Assembly: GCF_002115745.1 (NCBI RefSeq)
Contig: NZ_JFKB01000021.1
Location: 1 to 59,538 of the forward strand
Reading direction: 5' to 3'
DNA: 59,538 nucleotides
Source: Thalassospira alkalitolerans
GTDB lineage: Bacteria > Pseudomonadota > Alphaproteobacteria > Rhodospirillales > Thalassospiraceae
A program made the translations under genes and the position numbers. A model generated the notes under the pieces. The model saw only the letters and a program-made list of their open reading frames with translations. It had not been told where the DNA came from and ran no database searches. This document shows positions 33,635-43,318 of this stretch, one piece after another (position 1 is the first letter of the stretch; each line of letters begins with the position of its first letter).

Positions 33635-34417
33635 TCAGGTGTTTTTGTCGTCGATGTCTTGAGCATTTACCCCAGACGGTGTTTTTACGGCCTCGATTAC
33701 TTCGTCGCGTCCCCGATGGGTGATGTCGATCGGTTCACCGTGGTGGTTATCAGGGCGGACACGACCAAAGAAATCCGAAAGCTCCTTGGCGACCGTTTCC
33801 GGATGAGTGACCTGCTGCAGGGTAAAGCTGTGGCCAAGGCGATCCGTGATCTGCAGGTCGCCATAATCAAAGATATTGCCGATCACGCTTTTGCTGATCT
33901 GGGTGCTTTTGATGGCCTCGAACCCGCGATCATCTTGATCCTTGCGCAGAACGCCGCTTCGCGTGATGATGCGATTATTGGTGATGACACGTTCAAAGAA
34001 AAACAGATCGCGAATGGCGGTCAATGGCAAAAGGATGCTGTCCTTTGCGGCGCGCGTTGAAACGCCAAGCGCACGGCGCAGGATTTTCCAGATGATTGAA
34101 AGTGCGGCCAGAATTACCCCGAACAGAGCAATCGAAAAGACGAACTCGTAATCGTCCCAGACTTTATCAAGGGCGGCAAAGGCTTCGGGGCCGGTCAAAA
34201 GCGCGCGTGCCTGTGGCATCAGGAAATCGTAAATCGCGCGCCAGTGATACGACGCATAGATCAGAACCGCAATCCAGATGATCTTGATGACACCGGGCAC
34301 AAGGATCGATACCGGCGAAATTGGTAGATCCATGATCACAACTTCGCCGTCATGAAGGTGGCGACGGATGCCTTTAAACGGCTTGGTCTCGTGCTCGTTT
34401 TTGTTGGTCTGGCGCAT
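33635..34417 (-). CDS. PH-domain membrane protein
   Basis: The 260-residue product has a cytoplasmic N-terminus, two membrane-helix regions (about 40-62 and 90-112), then a bacterial PH-like domain: RVITNNRIITRSGVLRKDQD, KSTQISKSVIGNIFDYGDLQ, with a charged C-terminal tail. The IITRSGVL and YGDLQI blocks are typical of the bPH2 family. The ATG with AGGGACA before it is taken as start. It lies 96 bases after the beta-lactamase gene on the same strand. The function is unknown. Confidence 0.78.
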   Translation of the reverse strand: MRQTNKNEHETKPFKGIRRHLHDGEVVIMDLPISPVSILVPGVIKIIWIAVLIYASYHWRAIYDFLMPQARALLTGPEAFAALDKVWDDYEFVFSIALFGVILAALSIIWKILRRALGVSTRAAKDSILLPLTAIRDLFFFERVITNNRIITRSGVLRKDQDDRGFEAIKSTQISKSVIGNIFDYGDLQITDRLGHSFTLQQVTHPETVAKELSDFFGRVRPDNHHGEPIDITHRGRDEVIEAVKTPSGVNAQDIDDKNT

Positions 34418-34516
34418 CAATTTGTCCCTGTTGGCATCATTGCATGAACATACTGCGCAAACCGAAAATCACAAGCATCTCGGTCTGTGTGGTCTTTGTG
34501 GGCAACAAGCCATGGA

Positions 34517-35323
34517 TCAAAAAGAATTTTCGCGGGTAAAGTATTCCGCAAGGATGGCATCACGCACCGCAAAGCCGGGTGGTATTGCCGGGCGATGGCT
34601 GTCATGTGTCAGTCTGGCAAAGGCAATCGTTCGGTCGCCGCGTTTTGCCCAGCCCACGAACCAGCCCCAAGGCTGGCCCTTGATCGGGCTGCCATCGGGG
34701 TTTTGCGATAACCCGGCACCCGTTTTACCAAAAACATGCCATCCATTTGTCTGCAGCCCGATATCAAAAAGTCCGATGGCCATTTCAGTCGCTTCGTCAC
34801 TGACCGGCAGTTCGCGACGGATCATTCTGGAAATGAAATCGACTTGTTCGGCGGGTGAAATCTGAAGTGACGAGCTTAACCATGCCCGTGTCAGACCGTT
34901 TTGCTGTTCGGCATCCCCGGTTACATCCGCATTTCCGTAATCAAAGGATGTGACATAGTTGCGAAATTTTTCTTCTCCCAGTCTGATATTGATTTGTTGG
35001 GAGTACCAGACGACGGAATGCTTGATCCAGTTTTGCGGGTCGGTATCGTTACGCCAGACCTTGCGCCAGTCGGGATATCCTTCTTTGAATGACCAGACAG
35101 GATGGTGTGCATCCTTTAGGATACCGCTGTCAAAACCCATCAGGCTGATGGCGATTTTGAAGGTTGAGGCCGCGGTCGCACGTTTGGCGCAATCACCTTC
35201 CTGCACAAGGACCTCAGCGGTTTGAACGTCCGATATCAGGGTGCAAACCGTTGTGGTTTCTGCCTTGGCTACTGTGAAGGCAAGCATGATGAAAAGGCCT
35301 GAAAGCAGATAGGTAAATTTCAC
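34517..35323 (-). CDS. Class D (OXA-type) beta-lactamase
   Basis: This 268-residue protein is a serine beta-lactamase of the oxacillinase class. All family motifs are in place: the catalytic S53-T-F-K56, S103-V-V in SVVWYSQ, Y129-G-N in FDYGNADVTGD, Trp148 in AWLSSSLQISPAEQV (equivalent of OXA Trp154) and K200-T-G. A signal peptide (MKFTYLLSGLFIMLAFTVAKA) sends it to the periplasm. It would hydrolyse penicillins and perhaps other beta-lactams; the spectrum cannot be read. No integron, transposase or odd base composition is seen nearby, so it looks like a resident chromosomal gene. Confidence 0.93.
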   Translation of the reverse strand: MKFTYLLSGLFIMLAFTVAKAETTTVCTLISDVQTAEVLVQEGDCAKRATAASTFKIAISLMGFDSGILKDAHHPVWSFKEGYPDWRKVWRNDTDPQNWIKHSVVWYSQQINIRLGEEKFRNYVTSFDYGNADVTGDAEQQNGLTRAWLSSSLQISPAEQVDFISRMIRRELPVSDEATEMAIGLFDIGLQTNGWHVFGKTGAGLSQNPDGSPIKGQPWGWFVGWAKRGDRTIAFARLTHDSHRPAIPPGFAVRDAILAEYFTRENSF

Positions 35324-35541
35324 GGCATTGTCCTTTCACCATAGGGGAAAGCCGCAGGCTAGGCTTCAAAACTAAAAGTTCGTTTAATGCCGGGTGAAAC
35401 CGATACAGGCTTTACCTGCAATGGGGATTGAGATTGCCAAAATATCAAAAACCGGGAATATGATCCGCGGTTGGTTTGCGCAACCATCCGGCAAATGATC
35501 AATCATCCATCATCCATATAACGTCCAAACAAGAGCCCCGC

Positions 35542-36441
35542 ATGATCCCGTTCTTCGGCGAAGCCGCCGCCTTTACTGCTGCCTTTGCATGGGCAATGTC
35601 GAGCATGATTTTTTCCAATATCGGCGGAAAAGTTGGTGCGCAGACGGTTAATCGCGGGCGTTTAGCCTGTTCAATCACCTGTCTGACAATTCTGCATTGG
35701 GTCATCGAAGGGCAACCTTGGCCAAGTTCTGTCACTTGGGAACAGTTTGGCTGGTTGTCGTTATCCTCGGTCTTGGGGCTGGTCATCGGCGATGCCATGT
35801 TGTTTCAGGCGTTCGTCATGCTGGGCGCGCGGTTATCGATGCTTTTGATGTCGACGGTTCCGATCATGGGAACGGTTTTGGCGTGGTTCCTGTTTGACGA
35901 GGTTCTGAGCCTTCAGGAAATGTCAGGTATTGCGCTTGGTGTTGGGGGCATCTTGTTGGTAATCCTGATGAAAAAGGGGCGGCCGGTCGGGCTTGAGGGA
36001 CGCAATTATGTCATTGGCATTCTGTTCGGTCTTGGCGGCGCCATCGGGCAGGTTGCCAATCTGATCACGGCGAAATACGCTCTGATTGGCGGTTATTCCG
36101 CGCTGTCGGCAACATGGATCAGAACCCTTGTCGCGGTTGTGGTGATGTGGGGGATTGCCATTGCCATGGGGCGTGCCCGGCGAACGATTGTCGCCTGCAC
36201 GGCGCGCGATGTAGGCAAATGGCTTATGCTTGGCGCCTTTATTGGCCCGGCACTCGGTGTGTGGCTCTCTATGGTGGCAGTTCAAAATGCCAATGTCGGG
36301 ATCGCATCGACCCTGATGGCGTTGCCGCCGGTTTTGTTGATTGTTTATGAAGGTTTGGTTTTGCGGCGCCCGGTTGGTCTTCAGGCCGTCATCGGTACGG
36401 CCATGGCCTTTGGTGGGGTGGCATTGCTGTTTTTGACATAG
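35542..36441 (+). CDS. DMT-family membrane permease (EamA type)
   Basis: The 299-residue product has ten predicted membrane helices in the two-repeat EamA layout: FFGEAAAFTAAFAWAMSSMIFS at the start, SLSSVLGLVIGDAMLFQAFV, ALGVGGILLVILMKKG-like mid region and GIASTLMALPPVLLIVYEGL near the end. EamA proteins export amino acids, metabolites or other small solutes. The frame stays open 22 codons upstream; the ATG at 35542 places the first helix at the N-terminus. Substrate unknown. Confidence 0.85.
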   Translation: MIPFFGEAAAFTAAFAWAMSSMIFSNIGGKVGAQTVNRGRLACSITCLTILHWVIEGQPWPSSVTWEQFGWLSLSSVLGLVIGDAMLFQAFVMLGARLSMLLMSTVPIMGTVLAWFLFDEVLSLQEMSGIALGVGGILLVILMKKGRPVGLEGRNYVIGILFGLGGAIGQVANLITAKYALIGGYSALSATWIRTLVAVVVMWGIAIAMGRARRTIVACTARDVGKWLMLGAFIGPALGVWLSMVAVQNANVGIASTLMALPPVLLIVYEGLVLRRPVGLQAVIGTAMAFGGVALLFLT

Positions 36442-36534
36442 CGGCCTTTTGCCTGTCGGGCCAATGCGCTAGACTACCGCGATTGCCTTTGGGGCGGACG
36501 GACAGATGATCAAGACCTTATTCAGGATAATGCC

Positions 36535-37014
36535 ATGAGCCGCGTAACCGTATCGATTGAAGACGATTTGATGGAGGCCTTCGATGCCTTTCTCGACACG
36601 CGTGGCTATACCAACCGGTCCGAAGGTTTTCGGGATCTGATCCGTGAAAAGCTTCAGAATACCAAACTTGACGAAGACACTGGCGGGGTTGGGATTGCGG
36701 TTCTGAATTATGTCTATGACCATGAAGAACGCATGCTGGCGTCGCGCCTGATGAGTGTGCAGCACGAACATCATGACCTGACGGTCTCAACCGTGCATTT
36801 TCATATCGATCACGATACCTGTCTTGAAAGCGTGACCCTGCGCGGCAAGCTTTCCGATATTCGCAAATTCGCCGATCAGGTTCTGGCCCAGCCCGGTGTG
36901 CGCCACGGTCAGTTATATTCCGTGCCCGGTGAATTGCGCGTCGAGACCCATCGTCATGGCGATGATGACCATGGGCATGCCCATCGGCACGAACATTTGA
37001 AAATCACGACCTAA
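36535..37014 (+). CDS. nikR: Nickel-responsive repressor NikR
   Basis: NikR is a ribbon-helix-helix repressor with a nickel-binding ACT-like domain. The 159-residue protein has the DNA-binding part ([33 protein letters not shown]) and the metal site [19 protein letters not shown] with the later Cys in [10 protein letters not shown], as in known NikR. It ends in a His-rich tail ([16 protein letters not shown]) that may bind extra metal. No nickel uptake or enzyme gene is next to it, so its targets lie elsewhere. Confidence 0.92.
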   Translation: MSRVTVSIEDDLMEAFDAFLDTRGYTNRSEGFRDLIREKLQNTKLDEDTGGVGIAVLNYVYDHEERMLASRLMSVQHEHHDLTVSTVHFHIDHDTCLESVTLRGKLSDIRKFADQVLAQPGVRHGQLYSVPGELRVETHRHGDDDHGHAHRHEHLKITT

Positions 37015-37129
37015 ACCAAATTATTTCAATGGTTTGATGATTGCACAGCCTTTTCTTTGCCGGAAAGGACAGGAATTCTTGTGTTTGGGAATGAGAACAA
37101 ACTTGCAACATCCGTTTTCATGTGGCAGT

Positions 37130-37144
37130 GTTCGCATTATGTTC
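37130..37144 (+). promoter_or_regulatory. SOS box (LexA site) of recA
   Basis: GTTC-GCATTAT-GTTC is an exact match to the alphaproteobacterial LexA site GTTC-N7-GTTC, 139 bases before the recA start codon. Confidence 0.85.
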
Positions 37145-37282
37145 TCAATGCGTTTGCCGGAAAATGGTTGGCGTGATGTCAGTTATCCGGCGGGGCACCT
37201 AGCGGTGGCGTTCCGCATTTTGGACCGGGGAACCGCCTGCGTTGCATCCGACCCGGCCCTGTGGAATAAGAGAGTTCGAAAA

Positions 37283-38359
37283 ATGATTCAGACCGCGCTG
37301 CATTTGGTGGATAAGGATACGATGGATAAGCAGAAAGCACTAGAAGCCGCCCTTGGGCAGATCGAACGCGCATTTGGCAAGGGTTCGATTATGAAGCTCG
37401 GCCAGCGCGATAGTGCGGTTGATATCTCAGCCATTTCAACCGGATCGCTCGGCCTTGATATCGGGATTGGTATTGGCGGTTTGCCGCGTGGCCGTATCGT
37501 CGAGATTTATGGCCCGGAAAGTTCCGGTAAAACGACCCTGGCGCTGCACACCATTGCCGAGGCCCAGAAACTGGGCGGCACCTGTGCCTTTGTCGATGCT
37601 GAACACGCACTTGATCCCGGGTATGCCCGTAAACTGGGCGTGAATACCGATGAACTTCTGATATCCCAGCCCGATGCCGGTGAACAGGCGCTTGAAATTG
37701 CCGATACACTGGTTCGTTCTGGTGCGATTGACGTTCTGGTGGTTGATTCGGTTGCTGCCCTTGTGCCGCGTGCCGAGCTTGAAGGCGAAATGGGCGACAC
37801 CCATGTTGGCCTGCAGGCCCGTTTGATGAGCCAGGCTTTGCGCAAACTGACCAGTTCGGTTTCGCGGTCGAACTGCATGGTAATTTTCATCAACCAAATC
37901 CGCATGAAAATCGGTGTGATGTTCGGAAGTCCCGAAACCACATCTGGTGGTAATGCGCTTAAATTCTATGCCTCTGTGCGTCTTGATATCCGCCGCATCG
38001 GTCAGATTAAAGATCGTGATGAAGTTGTTGGCAACCAGACCCGCGTCAAGGTCGTCAAAAACAAGATGGCCCCGCCGTTCAAACAGGTTGAATTCGACAT
38101 CATGTATGGCGAAGGCATTTCCAAGATGGGTGAAATCCTTGACCTTGGGGTTAAGGCAGGCATCGTTGAAAAATCAGGTTCGTGGTTCTCTTATAACTCG
38201 ACCCGGATCGGTCAAGGCCGCGAGAATGCCAAGAATTTCCTGCGCGAAAATGTTGAAATGGCCACCGAGATCGAACACAGCATCCGCGAAAGTGCGGGGC
38301 TGATTTCCGAGGCGATGACGAAGATGAGCGACGATGGACCGTCAAATGACGATGCATAA
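37283..38359 (+). CDS. recA: Recombinase RecA
   Basis: RecA drives strand exchange and triggers LexA cleavage. The 358-residue product has [20 protein letters not shown], Walker [34 protein letters not shown] and the L2 loop [20 protein letters not shown], all standard. The frame is open 83 codons further upstream, but that stretch contains the SOS box and lacks RecA similarity, so the ATG at 37283 is used. A strong terminator follows. Confidence 0.98.
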   Translation: MIQTALHLVDKDTMDKQKALEAALGQIERAFGKGSIMKLGQRDSAVDISAISTGSLGLDIGIGIGGLPRGRIVEIYGPESSGKTTLALHTIAEAQKLGGTCAFVDAEHALDPGYARKLGVNTDELLISQPDAGEQALEIADTLVRSGAIDVLVVDSVAALVPRAELEGEMGDTHVGLQARLMSQALRKLTSSVSRSNCMVIFINQIRMKIGVMFGSPETTSGGNALKFYASVRLDIRRIGQIKDRDEVVGNQTRVKVVKNKMAPPFKQVEFDIMYGEGISKMGEILDLGVKAGIVEKSGSWFSYNSTRIGQGRENAKNFLRENVEMATEIEHSIRESAGLISEAMTKMSDDGPSNDDA

Positions 38360-38396
38360 TTGCTGCTTGCGGTAAAACCGTATCGGCTAAACGATC

Positions 38397-38427
38397 AAGC
38401 GGGTCCCATTTGGGGCCCGCTTTTTTG
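38397..38427 (+). terminator. recA terminator
   Basis: GCGGGTCCC pairs with GGGGCCCGC (one G-U) around ATTT and runs into six T residues. The remaining bases to 38618 hold no gene. Confidence 0.88.
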
Positions 38428-38618
38428 TGTTTTGAGTCGGGAATTGCAAGTGCCCCAAAATGATCACGATTGCCAAAATTCCTTTGAAATACAAGGCGTG
38501 TCGGCTGCCTTAATCGTGTCGAATCAGATGTTTGTCTGATGGTGTATGGAACAAGCTTGGTGTTCTCCCGTTATACTGGTGTAATCAAAATGAAATTGTG
38601 TAAACAGGAGAAACCGAA

Positions 38619-38762
38619 ATGTCTGATATTTTGAAAAAGCTTTTTGCTGTTGCCCTTATTTCGGGCATGGGCCTTGGTCTGGCTGCTTGTGAAACCGCTG
38701 AAGGTTTTGGCAAGGATATGGAAAATGCCGGTGAAGCCATTCAGGACGAAGCCGACGAGTAA
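38619..38762 (+). CDS. Entericidin-like small lipoprotein (copy 1)
   Basis: This 47-residue protein is too short for usual gene calls but has a good ribosome binding site (CAGGAG) and a clear lipoprotein signal: KKLFAVALISGMGLGLAAC with the lipobox LAAC. After the cysteine it reads ETAEGFGKDMENAGEAIQDE, the entericidin A/B pattern. Entericidins are small membrane lipoproteins, in E. coli an antidote/toxin pair tied to stationary-phase lysis. A paralogue lies at 39257-39397 with a DUF1328 gene between. The mature part is acidic. Confidence 0.85.
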   Translation: MSDILKKLFAVALISGMGLGLAACETAEGFGKDMENAGEAIQDEADE

Positions 38763-38853
38763 GTTTAAACGGTATTTCTGCTTGTCGCGGGCACGGCGAG
38801 GCTGGTTTTCGCCACTGCCAAGCGGCCAAAACTGAAATTAAGGAGATAACACC

Positions 38854-39030
38854 ATGTTGGGTTGGGCTGTATTTTGTCTCATTTTGGCGTTAGCCGCTGC
38901 TGTCCTTGGTTTTGGCGGCTTGGCGGGGACGTTTGTCGGGATCGCAAAGATCTTGTTCTTTGTCTTTATCGTGCTGTTTGTGATCTCGCTTTTGGTCAAC
39001 GCATTGCGTGGCCGTCGTCCACCGGTTTGA
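38854..39030 (+). CDS. DUF1328 small membrane protein (YtjA family)
   Basis: The 58-residue product starts [20 protein letters not shown] and has two membrane helices (about 3-22 and 30-50) with [17 protein letters not shown], the full DUF1328 signature, then a short basic end. AAGGAGAT before the ATG is a strong ribosome binding site. DUF1328 genes often respond to general stress; the molecular role is unknown. It lies between two entericidin-like genes. Confidence 0.88.
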   Translation: MLGWAVFCLILALAAAVLGFGGLAGTFVGIAKILFFVFIVLFVISLLVNALRGRRPPV

Positions 39031-39060
39031 TTGGCAGACATATATAATACGAGCAAACGG

Positions 39061-39092
39061 AACGGGCGTGCTGCGGCGCGCCCGTTTTGCTG
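39061..39092 (+). terminator. Likely terminator after the DUF1328 gene
   Basis: AACGGGCG pairs with CGCCCGTT around a 10-base loop, followed by a short T run (TTTTGCTGTTTG). Confidence 0.6.
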
Positions 39093-39256
39093 TTTGTGGT
39101 CCTGTCATGATCAAATAGACAAGGAAACAGTTGCCAGTACTATCGGGGCCGGACAAGATAGCATCTGATTTTCGCTGCTTTGTTGCAGCAGGTTACGGCA
39201 CGCAAGCGGCGGGCTTTAATATCAACATGTCGTTAAAGGCAGAAGGACACCTGATA

Positions 39257-39397
39257 ATGTCGACCCATGTAAAACGTATTCTGGCACTGGCCCTGATCGC
39301 GGGCTTTGGTCTTTCACTGGCAGCATGTGAAACCGCCGACGGTTTTGGCCGCGATGTTGAAAAACTTGGCAAGACGATCCAAAAAGGCGCTGACTGA
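39257..39397 (+). CDS. Entericidin-like small lipoprotein (copy 2)
   Basis: This 46-residue protein has the signal KRILALALIAGFGLSLAAC and the mature start CETADGFGRDVEKLGKTIQK, clearly paralogous to the protein at 38619-38762 (CETAEGFGKDMENAGEAIQ). The mature part is near neutral to basic, in contrast to the acidic first copy. The frame opens earlier, but the ATG at 39257 is preceded by AGAAGGAC and begins the signal peptide. Confidence 0.83.
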   Translation: MSTHVKRILALALIAGFGLSLAACETADGFGRDVEKLGKTIQKGAD

Positions 39398-39452
39398 ACA
39401 TCCGCCCCTTTGTGCGCCTTCGCGTGTGTTATCGGGCTAAAGGGATACTGAC

Positions 39453-39758
39453 GTGATCACGTGCTATCTGAAATATGTCATCGACGCGCATAAAATCCCC
39501 GAGTTCGAGGATTATGCCCGGCGCTGGATCCCGATTGTTAACCGCATGGGCGGCACCCATCATGGGTATTTCCTGCCTCACGAAGGGACAAGCAACATCG
39601 CCTATGCGCTGTTCAGTTTTCCAAGTCTTGCGGCCTATGAAGATTACCGCAACCGTATGGCCGATGACCCCGATTGTGTCGCAACGCTGGACTTTGAAAA
39701 GCGTAATCGCAGCATCATCAGTTATGACCGGAGCTTCATGCGCCCGGTGCTGGACTAA
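39453..39758 (+). CDS. NIPSNAP-family protein
   Basis: The 101-residue product, probably from a GTG start, has ITCYLKYVIDAHKIPEFEDY, MGGTHHGYFLPHEGTSNIAY ALFSFPSLAAYEDYR and a final RSIISYDRSFMRPVL, the ferredoxin-like NIPSNAP fold. The biochemical role of bacterial members is not established. It lies 55 bases after the second entericidin gene and 38 before the acetyltransferase. Confidence 0.85.
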   Translation: MITCYLKYVIDAHKIPEFEDYARRWIPIVNRMGGTHHGYFLPHEGTSNIAYALFSFPSLAAYEDYRNRMADDPDCVATLDFEKRNRSIISYDRSFMRPVLD

Positions 39759-39796
39759 GCCCTGAAAATAATGCGTGTCGGGATGAAAGCCGCCTT

Positions 39797-40318
39797 GTGA
39801 CAAAGCGATATCAGGCCTCCGCATCACAGATCATTGAAACAAAAAACCTGTTGCTGGGCGCATCGCGGGGCGGTGATATTGATGGGCTTTATGCCTTTCT
39901 GGGTGACCGGCAGGCGATGCGATATACCCATGTTGATCCGTCATATGCGGCTTGTCGCAAGCGTATTTTGGTCCATGAATGGTTTCGTCGTCGGGATGGC
40001 TTTGTCCCATGGGTGATCCGACAGAAATCCGATCATCAGATTGTGGGATGGGGCGGTATTTATACCGATCCGTTTGATCCAGGATGGGGGCCGGAAATCG
40101 GTTATTATTTCCATCCCGATGTTTGGGGGCGTGGATTTGGCGGTGAATTGGTCACGACGGCACTTTGGCAGGCAGAACATCAATATGCGTTGCCCGAACT
40201 AACCGCCTTTGCCCATCCCGAGAATATTCCGTCACGCCGATTGCTTGAAAAATACGGGTTTGCGATGTGCGATTTCGTCAAAAGCATGAACAGATATCGC
40301 TTTAAACGCGTCTTTTAG
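39797..40318 (+). CDS. GNAT-family N-acetyltransferase
   Basis: This 173-residue protein starts at a GTG and begins with ETKNLLLGASRGGDIDGLYA, then IVGWGGIYTDP, EIGYYFHPDVWGRGFGGELV TTAL, and ends IPSRRLLEKYGFAMCDFVKS. That is the RimJ/RimL-like GNAT pattern, with the acetyl-CoA-binding GRGFGGE loop and the late N-I-P-S-R-R-L-L-E-K-Y-G-F block. The substrate is unknown. Confidence 0.85.
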   Translation: MTKRYQASASQIIETKNLLLGASRGGDIDGLYAFLGDRQAMRYTHVDPSYAACRKRILVHEWFRRRDGFVPWVIRQKSDHQIVGWGGIYTDPFDPGWGPEIGYYFHPDVWGRGFGGELVTTALWQAEHQYALPELTAFAHPENIPSRRLLEKYGFAMCDFVKSMNRYRFKRVF

Positions 40319-40430
40319 GCATCGAACCCCGCAGCCCGACTGGACAGAGCAGGGCCGAGCCGCTAAATAGGGCAGTCGCATCGGTCGAAGGCCGATTGTG
40401 TTTGTTCCGCGTTTTCCGGGTTGGAGAGAG

Positions 40431-43085
40431 ATGCAGACCGTTAACGATATTCGCACCACGTTTCTGGAATTCTTTGGCAAGAACGGCCACGAGGTCGTGT
40501 CTTCCAGCCCGCTGGTGCCACGCAATGATCCGACCTTGATGTTCACCAACGCAGGGATGGTGCAGTTCAAGAACGTTTTCACCGGCCAGGAGCACCGTGA
40601 TTATTCACGTGCGACCACCTCGCAGAAATGCGTGCGTGCCGGGGGCAAGCATAACGATCTTGAAAATGTCGGGCATACCGCCCGCCACCACACCTTCTTT
40701 GAAATGCTTGGCAACTTTTCGTTTGGCGATTATTTCAAGGAAAATGCGATTGAATTCGCCTGGAACCTGATGACCAAGGAATACGGCCTGTCAGCCGACA
40801 AGCTGCTGGTGACCGTCTATCACACCGATGACGAGGCGCACGGTCTTTGGAAAAAGATCGCCGGTCTTTCCGATGATCGCATCATCCGTATCCCGACATC
40901 GGACAATTTCTGGTCGATGGGCGATACCGGTCCTTGTGGCCCATGTTCGGAAATCTTCTTTGATCATGGTGACAAAATCTGGGGCGGCCCCCCGGGCAGC
41001 AAAGACGAAGATGGCGACCGGTTCATTGAAATCTGGAACCTCGTCTTTATGCAGTACGAACAGATGGCCAGTGGCGAACGCGTTGATTTGCCAAAGCCGT
41101 CGATTGATACCGGCATGGGGCTTGAACGTGTTGCTGCTGTCTTGCAGGGCAAGCACGACAACTATGACATTGATCTGATGCGGGCGCTGATCGAAGCATC
41201 GGCCGATGCCACCAATACCGATCCGGATGGTCCGCATAATGTGTCGCACCGCGTGGTTGCCGATCATCTGCGATCAACCAGTTTCCTGATTGCGGATGGC
41301 GTTTTGCCGTCCAATGCCGGTCGCGGTAACGTGTTGCGCCGTATCATGCGCCGCGCGATGCGCCATTTGCACATGATCGGAAGCCAAGATCCGGTGATGT
41401 ACAAACTGGTTCCTGCACTGGTTCGTAAAATGGGCGGTGCCTTTCCGGAATTGCTCCGCGCTCAGGCCTTGATCGAAGAAACACTGAAGCTTGAGGAACA
41501 TGGCTTTAAAACCATGCTTGATCGCGGGCTTAAGATGCTTGACGACGCGACCGATGGTATGGACGAGGGCGCGACCCTTTCGGGTGACGTGGCGTTCAAA
41601 CTTTATGATACCTATGGCTTCCCGCTTGATCTGACGCAGGATGCGCTTAAACCGCGCAAAATTGCGATTGATGAAGACGGCTTTACATCCGCGATGGAAC
41701 AACAAAAAGCCAAGGCGCGTGCCGCTTGGTCCGGTTCGGGCGAAGCCGCCACCGAAGAAGTCTGGTTTGATATCAATGACCGCGACGGTGCGACCGAGTT
41801 CCTTGGCTATGAAACGGAAACCGCCGAAGGTGTGATCACCGCCCTGATCAAGGACGGTGCCGAAGCCAAAACCGCCTCCAAGGGCGACGAGGTGGCCATT
41901 GTTGCCAATCAGACCCCGTTCTTTGGCGAATCTGGTGGTCAGCAAGGCGATTCTGGCGTGATCAAAACCGAAAAGGGTGCCGTGATTAACATCACGGACA
42001 CCCAAAAGAAACTCGGCGCGCTGCATGTTCATCTTGGCAAAATTGTCGAGGGCGAAGTTTCGGTTGGTGATGCGGCTGAATTTCGCGTTGATAATGTGCG
42101 CCGTTCCGCACTTCGTGCCAACCATTCGGCAACCCATCTTTTGCATGCGGTGATGCGCAAGCACCTGGGCGATCACGTCACCCAAAAGGGCTCGTTGGTG
42201 GCCAAGGATCGCCTGCGCTTTGACGTATCGCATCCCAAGCCCGTAACGGCCGAAGAAGCCGCTGTGATCGAGGCTGATGTCAACCGTTTGATCCGCGAAA
42301 ATAGCGAAGTCAGTACCCGTTTGATGACCCCGGACGAAGCGATTGAACTGGGCGCAATGGCGTTGTTTGGCGAAAAATACGGTAATGAAGTCCGTGTTGT
42401 ATCGATGGGCCTGCCAGAGGCCAAAGAACATGCCTATTCGCTGGAACTTTGCGGTGGTACCCATGTCAAACGTACCGGCGATATCGGCATGTTCAAGATC
42501 GTGTCCGAAGGCGCTGTTTCAAGCGGTGTACGCCGTATCGAAGCCCTGACCGGGCCGGATGCCGCCAATTATATGGCTGGCCGTGATCGTGTGCTGCAAA
42601 CTATTGCGGCGGATCTGAAAGCAGCCCCCGAAGACGTTCCGGCACGTGTCAAATCGTTGCAGGAAGAACGTCGCAAGCTTGAACGCGAAGTTTCCGACCT
42701 GCGCAAGAAGCTGGCAACGGCGGGTTCGGGCGGAACGTCGGGCGCGGATGCGTTTAAGGAAGTCAATGGCACCAAGCTTGCCCTGCGTGTTCTGGACGGT
42801 ATTCCGGCCAAAGAACTTAAAGGCATGGTTGACGAACTTCGCAATCAGATGGGATCGGGCGTTGTCGCCCTGATTTCGACCGATGGTGGCAAGGCATCCA
42901 TCGTGGTTGGCTTGACCCAGGATATTGCGGGTAAATTCAGCGCGGTTGATCTGGTCCGTGTCGGCGTTGAAAAACTCGGCGGCAAGGGTGGCGGTGGTCG
43001 CCCGGATATGGCACAGGGCGGTGGCCCTGATGCCGATCAGGCCGATGCGGCACTTGCCGCGATCGAGGCAACTTTTGCGGGCTGA
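40431..43085 (+). CDS. alaS: Alanyl-tRNA synthetase AlaS
   Basis: AlaS charges tRNA-Ala. The 884-residue product has [38 protein letters not shown], the class II active-site elements, the editing domain [26 protein letters not shown], and the C-terminal oligomerisation part ending in [13 protein letters not shown]. The ATG with GGAGAG before it is the start; 11 codons of open frame upstream are ignored. It follows recA within a few genes, an order common in alphaproteobacteria. Confidence 0.98.
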   Translation: MQTVNDIRTTFLEFFGKNGHEVVSSSPLVPRNDPTLMFTNAGMVQFKNVFTGQEHRDYSRATTSQKCVRAGGKHNDLENVGHTARHHTFFEMLGNFSFGDYFKENAIEFAWNLMTKEYGLSADKLLVTVYHTDDEAHGLWKKIAGLSDDRIIRIPTSDNFWSMGDTGPCGPCSEIFFDHGDKIWGGPPGSKDEDGDRFIEIWNLVFMQYEQMASGERVDLPKPSIDTGMGLERVAAVLQGKHDNYDIDLMRALIEASADATNTDPDGPHNVSHRVVADHLRSTSFLIADGVLPSNAGRGNVLRRIMRRAMRHLHMIGSQDPVMYKLVPALVRKMGGAFPELLRAQALIEETLKLEEHGFKTMLDRGLKMLDDATDGMDEGATLSGDVAFKLYDTYGFPLDLTQDALKPRKIAIDEDGFTSAMEQQKAKARAAWSGSGEAATEEVWFDINDRDGATEFLGYETETAEGVITALIKDGAEAKTASKGDEVAIVANQTPFFGESGGQQGDSGVIKTEKGAVINITDTQKKLGALHVHLGKIVEGEVSVGDAAEFRVDNVRRSALRANHSATHLLHAVMRKHLGDHVTQKGSLVAKDRLRFDVSHPKPVTAEEAAVIEADVNRLIRENSEVSTRLMTPDEAIELGAMALFGEKYGNEVRVVSMGLPEAKEHAYSLELCGGTHVKRTGDIGMFKIVSEGAVSSGVRRIEALTGPDAANYMAGRDRVLQTIAADLKAAPEDVPARVKSLQEERRKLEREVSDLRKKLATAGSGGTSGADAFKEVNGTKLALRVLDGIPAKELKGMVDELRNQMGSGVVALISTDGGKASIVVGLTQDIAGKFSAVDLVRVGVEKLGGKGGGGRPDMAQGGGPDADQADAALAAIEATFAG

Positions 43086-43106
43086 TCCATTGGACATGGA
43101 ATTTTA

Positions 43107-43137
43107 AAAAGGGGACCTTCGGGTCTCCTTTTGTTTT
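43107..43137 (+). terminator. alaS terminator
   Basis: AAGGGGACC pairs with GGTCTCCTT around a TTCG tetraloop and ends in TTTTGTTTT. Confidence 0.88.
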
Positions 43138-43318
43138 GGTGTGGAGGCCAATATGCATGCTTGCGCATAGGCGGATCTGGTTTTGGTTTGATTAATTGCC
43201 AGTCAAGGTTCAAGCCCCGCCCCACACGGTGTTCGGGGGCGGTATTACTCTGGCAGAACCCACAAAAGGTAACCTGACGATATTGCTGTTTTGCCATGTA
43301 AAACCGACATGGTCGTTG

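Noticed and set aside
37034..37282. 83-codon N-terminal extension of RecA
   Set aside because: It contains the SOS box and no RecA-like sequence; the family starts at the ATG at 37283.
41274..42464. 396-codon open frame opposite alaS
   Set aside because: The plus strand is clearly AlaS; the antisense product has no recognisable family and an Arg/His/Gly-rich makeup typical of shadows.
43217..43242. CCGCCCC/GGGGCGG hairpin as terminator of the DUF2254 gene
   Set aside because: No T-rich run follows on the minus strand and the distance to the stop codon is about 75 bases.
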